DNA of 25,347 nt. It comes from Brachionus koreanus (Eukaryota > Rotifera > Eurotatoria > Ploima > Brachionidae). Positions within the stretch are counted from its first letter, which is position 1, and every line of letters begins with the position of its first letter. Positions 19,709 through 25,347 of this stretch are shown in pieces. The stretch spans positions 2,126,175-2,151,521 of the forward strand of contig PJRA01000011.1 of NCBI GenBank assembly GCA_016987375.1. The letters are read 5' to 3'. The position numbers and the translations under genes were made by a program. Under the pieces are notes generated by a model. The model searched no databases. It worked only from the letters and a program-made list of their open reading frames with translations, and was not told the origin of the DNA.

Positions 19709-20780
19709 TATGGTTATATATTTTTTTAAAATTCAATACCGATAATCTATGTAATTTATAAATTTTATGATCATATTATTTGATATTTAAAATATAAAAA
19801 TCTTTTGGTCATACAAAATTTAATTTAATTTAATACCAAAAATAAAAATCTATTAAAATTTTTATAATTCTTTTCTTTTAATTTTTATGATATAAGCAAT
19901 TTATTTGATTATGTAATGTTTGATAGTATTTTAAAAAATTAGCTTAATAGCAAAATTAATAGATGGATCATAACGGGTGAATCATAATATTTTGCAAAAT
20001 TTTTTAAATCAAGATTTAAGTATGATCATAAAAATCGGACTAAGTTTTACAAACTTATAGGCTTTGTGTGTTTTTTTAGTATGATTCTGGATTAGTGCAT
20101 TGCTTGGGCGTTCTAGCCCTTAAAAATTTCTTTAAAAAAGCATGTAAAGATTAAATTCTAATAACTTGAAATTTCGGCAAAGTTAAATTTTTGATCAAAT
20201 TTCATTTTTCATAAATGATCAAATCTTATTTCAAAAGTCTAAAAATAAAGCTTTGAAATATTTTCAAATATCAAAAATCTGCGATGAAATTTAATTGCGC
20301 ATTTAAAATGTTTTGATCATTTTTGAAAAATGAAATTTGATCAAAAATTTTACTTTGCCGAAATTTCATAAATTTTTTTGACTTAATTATTTTTTAAAAG
20401 GTAAGCTATTAAATATTCTAAAGATCTATAAAACATATGTAATATATTATTTAATTTTAACTAAACTTATGCAACTTTTTTAAAATATTTACTTTTAAAG
20501 CTTTCCACTACTTATTTTATCTCGTCTTTCTTCACTTTTCTTCGATCAATTCAAAAATTTGGCTTGGGAAGAATAGTTAATGCACCAGATGTCAAACCTA
20601 ATAATCAAGGAATTAAAGATTTTTCACATTCACAACACAAAAAAGGCCTGCTATAGAAGTGCAAGACATTAAAATATGTGAATAACACTGTTACTAATAG
20701 AAAGTAGGTCGTAATGCAGCATATTTCTTGAAAGAATCAGTAACTTTTTTGGATGTTATATTTAGAGAAGAACAAGCATG
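19709..20780. other. Intergenic region downstream of P4-ATPase
   Basis: AT-rich, apart from a small inverted-repeat element at 20167-20368. No gene, RNA or promoter was recognised. Confidence 0.5.
20167..20368. repeat. 202-bp inverted-repeat element
   Basis: The left arm (about 20167-20222) and right arm (about 20311-20368) are reverse complements with only a few mismatches, starting TGAAATTTCGGCAAAGT. It is probably a small MITE. No convincing target duplication was found, so the superfamily is open. Confidence 0.6.
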
Positions 20781-21095
20781 ATTTAGACGAGGAAGATGAT
20801 GCTTAGACTAGATATTTGCATTTAGGAATATCATACAACAAAATCTAGATTTTATTACTTCATTGACTTGAAGAAAATCTTTTATAGAATACACAGAGAA
20901 GCCTTGTGGGTCATTCTAAGATCATATGGCCTGTCAAAGAACATAGTTAACCTGATAAAACTCTTCTACGAGAAATTCGACTGTAGCGTGATTCAGGAAA
21001 AGAACAATCTGAAAGCTTCAATGATGAACAGGACTTGGACAAGTGTACATTCTCTCTCAAGCACTATTCCTTGCTTGAAGACAAGTGTGTTGAGT
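20780..21095 (+). mobile_element. LINE reverse transcriptase relic (plus strand)
   Basis: Plus-strand frames give FRNIIQQNLDF, then after a shift YFIDLKKIFYRIHREALW, ILRSYGLSKNIVNLIKLFYE and CSVI, then after another shift TGLGQVYILSQALF. These match reverse transcriptase palm motif A (FIDFKKAFDSIHR type) and the TGxRQGxxLSPxLF block of animal LINEs. The catalytic block YADD was not found, and frameshifts make it inactive. It is the only LINE piece here in plus orientation, and it lies outside host genes. Confidence 0.68.
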
Positions 21096-21389
21096 TATTT
21101 AAGAAAAAAGCAATATAAATTTAATAATTTCTTTATTGGGATAAATTTAAACGATCTCTATAATTACTTAAATGATCTCCAAAAATTTTTGATCACTCAA
21201 TTTAATTATCTTTGATACCTTAAAATAATTAAAATGATCTCCTAATTTAATAAAAATGATAGAAAAAATTAATGATTTGATCTCCAAATTTAATTTTTTT
21301 AAATTTAATTATATTAAGATAACAAAATAAAAGTAAGTTAGAAAAATAGAAAATTTCAAATAAAAATATAAGAGTAAGAAAATTTTATT

Positions 21390-22174
21390 CATTTCTTTGC
21401 GGCGACCTCTTTCTCTTTTAGTGACTTCAGGTACCTTATCAACTTCATTAATAGTATCCTTATCAGTCGTTTTAACTCTTTGTTTTTTGCTCGGACGACC
21501 CTTGTTGTCTTTTTTTTGAAATTGAGAATCAACTATTTCAGTTTCATCTTCTTCATCTGTCGTTTCATTTAATATCAGTTGTTTTTTTGTAGATATTTTT
21601 CTTCAGCATTTTTTTCAAATGCCTTTTTGGCCTTAGTTAGACGAACTCATATTTATTTACCAAATAAAATCTTATTTATTTACCACGTTGTTGTATCTCT
21701 TAATTGTTTGATTAGAAATACCTTCATTTGTCTGACTTAAATTTGTATAAAAACACAATAATTGAATTAATGGGCATGTGATAATTGATTTATTTTCTTT
21801 GAGCCATTGATATGCATCTGTATAATCTTTAGTACCTTTAAACCATTATGTTTTTTCAACCATTCTTTATCAAAATATTTGAAAAATTCAAGAACTTTCA
21901 AATTTAATGATTTTGACCATTTTTTTATGAAATATTCACTCGCCATATAGTATATAGGTTCGTTAATACAAAAATGTAGTGTTTCAAAGTCATCCATTAT
22001 TTCTTGCTCTGTTATTTTGTCTTTTATTTCAACTACTTTATCATGTACTGTTTTTCTCATATGAACTTGGGTTTCAATGGAACCTAAAAAAAAGAAATGG
22101 CTTCTCAAGCCCATTTTTCGTAATAAGAAAAAAAATTTTTTTCTTAATTTTCTCAAAATTTTATTAATAAACAA
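21390..22174 (-). pseudogene. Decayed transposase-like frame (possibly MULE-type C-terminus)
   Basis: The minus strand carries HMRKTVHDKVVEIKDKITEQ, then YMASEYFIKKW and FFKYFDKEWLKKHNG. After a one-base frameshift comes GTKDYTDAYQWLKENKSI and NEGISNQTIKRYNNVV, then stops. Further on is an acidic then basic tail with DNKGRPSKKQRV and KRERGRRK, resembling AT-hooks. A YF..KW / YFxKxW pattern and a basic GRP tail are seen in Mutator-like transposases of invertebrates; I rate that assignment as tentative. Missing N-terminal catalytic parts and broken frames mean it is non-functional. It abuts and overlaps the expected 3' UTR of Drosha. Confidence 0.42.
22160..22165 (-). terminator. Candidate polyA signal for Drosha
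   Basis: TTTATT on the plus strand is AATAAA on the minus strand, 77 nt beyond the Drosha stop codon. It is the first exact hexamer downstream. Confidence 0.45.
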
Positions 22175-22241
22175 ATTTTACATTTAAAAGTAAGGCTTTA
22201 AAAAATATGCATTTCAAAATTAAATAAAAATCTTTTTTTAA

Positions 22242-24376
22242 TCAATTACTATCATGCTCAGGTTTTTTCTTTTTATTTTTTGGTTTCTTTTTTTTTTTGT
22301 TTTTTTCCTTTGTCTGACCACAGTCATCATTATCAAAATCGTCTACATATTTAGAATTTTTAATTTCATCAGCTATATACTTATCCAAAATAGGAAACAT
22401 ATCCTTGTTGTACTTAAGTGCATGCTTTGCCGCTTCAATTTCAGCATCATGAATGGACTTGCTGACTCCTTCACCGATCCGCTTTCGATTAAAATAAACA
22501 GCCACCTTGTATTGTCTGTTATTGGGCGGACCTTTTTCTTCAATGAGCTTGTAAATGGGAAGCGCCGGCTTAGAGTCGTCGACATCCCTGATACTCAAGC
22601 AGCATTGCTGTAGTCTTGACTTAGGATCATGCCAAAACTGATACAAAATTATGTCCTTTAGCTTATTGAACATGCATATATTGCAAAAAATTTTTACTGA
22701 TTCCAGTTCCTGGTCAACATAAAGTGCTCCTACAAATGCTTCAAAAACATCCGCTTTTCGCTTCAAATTTCCAGTATTTTCTGGCTTTACACTCGATGCT
22801 ATGATATAATCGGCCATGCCGAGTTCATCATAGAGCAACGCCTGAGTCGAGTTGCATACTAGAGAACTTCTCAATAGGGACAAATGGCCTTCATGATGAT
22901 TGGGAAAGTGTCTGTACAAATAGTCAGACACTACAAAATTCAGCACAGTATCGCCTAGAAACTCCAGTCTCTGGTTATCACCAAGGGTTATTAGATTGAA
23001 GCTAGCTGATCTAGTACAAAACGCTTGAGCCAATAGTCTAATATGATTGAACTCAAGTCCTATTAATTTCTCATATTCGCTTACTTGTTGTAATATTTTA
23101 GTATTGGCAATTAGGTGTCTATCACCCGAGGGTAGTTGGGCCTGAATGGGATGCAACGGCAAATTAGTCCAAATATCAAATAAATCCTGTTCGTCCCATA
23201 AAACTTTAGATAGCATTTTTGACACTGTTTCTAAATTTGAGTCGAAATAAATAGCGGCCAACAAGGCTTCAAAGCTATTAGCCAAGGCGTGATTTAGTGC
23301 CGAATTGGAACATAAATCAACGCCATGATAAAATATTATAAAATAGTGTAGGTCTAATTTTCGCGCCAATATGGCCAAATACTGATTTTGAACAATGACA
23401 TTGCGATACTCGCTCAATTTTCCTTCATCAAATTGTGGAAACATAAAAAATAGATGATGACTGATCAAAAGCTCGAGTATTTTGTCGCCCAAAAACTCAA
23501 GCCTTTCGTAATTTCCCATTGTCGTCAATTGTTCGCTTTGGCTTTCCTTTTGTGACATTATTGAAAATAGCATGTGAATACCTTTTTTGCGCAGCAAAGA
23601 CTTTCTTTTGTGCGATGTTAGATTACCATAGTTTGGATTACGGGCCTTGCAGTTGAAGAGACAATTTCTTATATGGTCCGGATTTGAGCCAAGATTTTGA
23701 TGAAGCATAAATTCGCCAGATGGATGAGTCAATGCATGCTGTAGAAGAGACCGATTTTTGAATGTGTAGCCGATTTTTGTTTCCAAAAATTTAAGAGACT
23801 GGTGAAAGCGTAGGTGTTCAACAAAAGTCGGAATTAGAAGAGAGAATTCGACTAGGTCGGTTCGTATGCCAGTTCGCATGAAGCTCTCAGCCGAAAGCTC
23901 AACAACTGTTTCTTTCTGCACTCCGGAAGACTTGCTTACAAGTTCTTCCAACTGCTCGCCAAGTAATCTCAAATTGGTCTTGTCTTCCGATGTTAATTTG
24001 GGTTTGTTGTTCAACAAATGCTTTAATTTGAAATATTTTTGATAAAGTTTTTTCAATTTGGTATTGTTTTTTATCAAAGGAAGCCAAGTGCTGCGAAACA
24101 TGCTAAAATGAATGATCAGTGGATACGTGGTGCCATTGGAGTTGTTATTTCGTGATTTGATTAAATGATCGCGGTCAAGCTGGTCAAGTCGGATCGAGGA
24201 GGGACGCTTGCCCGGATAGGTTATGATCGATCCCTGAAGCGGTTCTATAAAACTCAACCATTCTCGTTCAGACATTATGTGACATTTTGACCATGTAGAC
24301 TTGTCTATTACAGCAGTACTGTTTTCCAAAAAATACTTCAGTATATGGCATGGACTAAGAAGCTCTTTTCCATTGT
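22242..24376 (-). CDS. drosha: Drosha, class II RNase III: large 3' exon (partial gene)
   Basis: Nuclear RNase III that crops primary microRNA transcripts with DGCR8/Pasha. The exon opens after an AG at 24378-24377 in phase 1 and runs 711 residues to a TGA. It begins inside the central domain (YPGKRPSSIRLDQLDRDHL) and continues through VELSAESFMRTGIRTD. RNase IIIa follows, with ERLEFLGD (exon residues 291-298; E294, D298) and ANSFEALLAAIY (N367, E370). RNase IIIb has NQRLEFLGD (E472, D476) and ADVFEAFVGALY (D543, E546). Next comes a dsRBD (about 604-655, YKVAVYF...IGEGVSKSI) and a Lys-rich tail. The catalytic acidic set looks complete; the Asn in IIIa also occurs in human Drosha. High collinearity with human Drosha over this span supports orthology. 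The 5' exons (Pro/Arg-rich N-terminus and first part of the central domain) were not recognised in 24377-25347 and may lie beyond the window. Confidence 0.93.
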
Positions 24377-24659
24377 CTAAAATTAAAATAAAAAAAAATT
24401 TATTTTTATTAGAATATTTTTTTATCAAGAATTTCTGATATTCAATAATAATGAATATTTCTTTCTTTCTAAAGTATATCTTATTTAAGCTTTTTAATCT
24501 CAGAATTTAATCAAACAAATCTAGTCGATCGACACATTTTCTCATAGAAAATTAAATGCTCTATATTCTGATCTGGTTATTTTGCATTCATATTTTATAA
24601 TTATGTAAAAATATGTCAAAAATAATCATTTGATTTATTAAATTTAAGTAATATTTCAA

Positions 24660-24850
24660 AAAAATAAAATTTTTTTTAGAAATGGACACTTTTTGAGCGA
24701 TTATAAAAATTTTTAACTAAAAAAATAAAAAAAGTAAAACCATAGTTCTGTTCAGAATTTAGTCTTGTTTTAGAATTTGTATTAAAATATATAGGTTAAG
24801 GGGTTTGGATAAAAGTAGATCCAGAAAAAGTTAAAAAATGTAAAAATTTT
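24660..24850. repeat. Diverged relic of the foldback element interior
   Basis: It starts AAATGGACACTTTTTGAGC and continues through TTTAGTCTTGTTTTAGAAT to TAGGTTAAGGGGTTTGG. This follows, in the same order, the centre of the 4399-5057 element (about 4592-4760). No long terminal repeats remain, so it is an old, truncated copy. Confidence 0.5.
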
Positions 24851-24867
24851 TTTTTTAAGATAACCAG

Positions 24868-24903
24868 TCCAGACTTGTACAAAAGTCATATTTGAAATTT
24901 TTA
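24868..24903. repeat. End fragment of the hAT-type MITE family
   Basis: CCAGACTTGTACAAAAGTCA followed by TTTGAAATTTTT matches the left end of the MITE at 7775. Only one end is present; the partner end was not found. Confidence 0.45.
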
Positions 24904-25347
24904 TTAATTTAATTAATTTAAAGGCGTTTTGGCAACGAAACAAATCAATCTTCCCAGATTTATATATTTTGATTTTAAAATATTTATCAATTCCAGCATC
25001 ATCAGGTCCAATTGAGCGAACATTTTCATATGCTGGCTATATAAACAGACCACATAGATCAAGAATGACAGTAAAAAATTTAGAAAATACAACAATTTTG
25101 CGGTGTAATTTTGATCTTTTAAAGATTTAAGTTAAAACTAAACATTTATTAATTAAAAACTATCTTTGAGTTGAATAAATAATTCTTAAAATACTTAATT
25201 CTTTTATTTAGATATAATAAGTAAGTATATGAAATAAAAATATTTACTAATTAATAATTAATTTTAATCGTAAATAAAATTTCTTTAAAGAGTCTGAATA
25301 ATTGTATAATTTCAGTTCTGGCCAACAAAGACAATTCAATTCTGATA

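Larger units (their letters stand above)
24377..25347 (-). other. Drosha intron or upstream region
   Basis: AT-rich sequence upstream of the Drosha exon. It contains relics of two MITE families (24660-24903) and a short coding-like stretch at about 24913-25045. No Drosha-like exon was found, so the preceding intron is probably at least 0.9 kb. Confidence 0.5.

Noticed and set aside
1..25347. CRISPR array, bacterial operon or phage content
   Set aside because: No regularly spaced repeats, Shine-Dalgarno sites or prokaryotic genes; all genes are spliced eukaryotic genes.
25275..25347. Minus-strand frame RIELSLLARTEIIQLFRLF at the right edge as a Drosha exon
   Set aside because: No recognisable similarity to the Drosha central domain and no donor site; too short and cut by the window edge.

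Overview
The window is animal nuclear DNA: very AT-rich, with spliceosomal genes whose GT-AG introns are mostly about 40-80 nt, plus a few large introns filled with transposon debris. A Drosha-type class II RNase III (essentially an animal protein), a neuronal-calcium-sensor-type protein and an ATP11-type lipid flippase all point to a metazoan. The extreme AT content, tiny introns and style of the non-LTR retrotransposon remnants best fit a small invertebrate such as a monogonont rotifer; that taxonomic guess is inference only.

Layout. Minus strand, 1-6006: a frameshifted relic of one carbonic anhydrase exon at the left edge (1-120); a complete seven-exon secreted alpha-carbonic anhydrase (509-1715); and a complete three-exon N-myristoylated EF-hand protein of the recoverin/NCS family (1857-6006). 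The NCS stop and the carbonic anhydrase ATG are only 141 nt apart. A foldback element with a Harbinger-like TAA duplication (4399-5057) sits in NCS intron 1. Plus strand, 6485-19648: an 18-exon P4-ATPase of ATP11 type, read end to end (1154 codons), transcribed divergently from the NCS gene. Its three large introns (7207-9703, 10844-14419, 16218-18826) hold a hAT-type MITE with a perfect 8-bp target duplication, a 183-bp perfect inverted repeat with a displaced second inverted block, several antisense LINE fragments and a decayed mariner transposase. Region 19650-22240 is intergenic, with a small inverted-repeat element, a plus-strand LINE reverse transcriptase relic and a decayed minus-strand transposase-like reading frame. 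Minus strand, 22242-24376: the large 3' exon of Drosha, carrying both RNase III domains and the dsRBD; its 5' exons are not recognised in the window. The right end (24377-25347) contains relics of the same two MITE families and one short unexplained coding-like stretch.

The four host genes are not an obvious pathway; they are ordinary metazoan neighbours. I found no convincing new multi-gene system. The most unusual structures are the nested inverted repeats at 8334-8957, paired LINE fragments that share both end points, and the close NCS/carbonic anhydrase spacing with a splice-acceptor-like site just before the second ATG.
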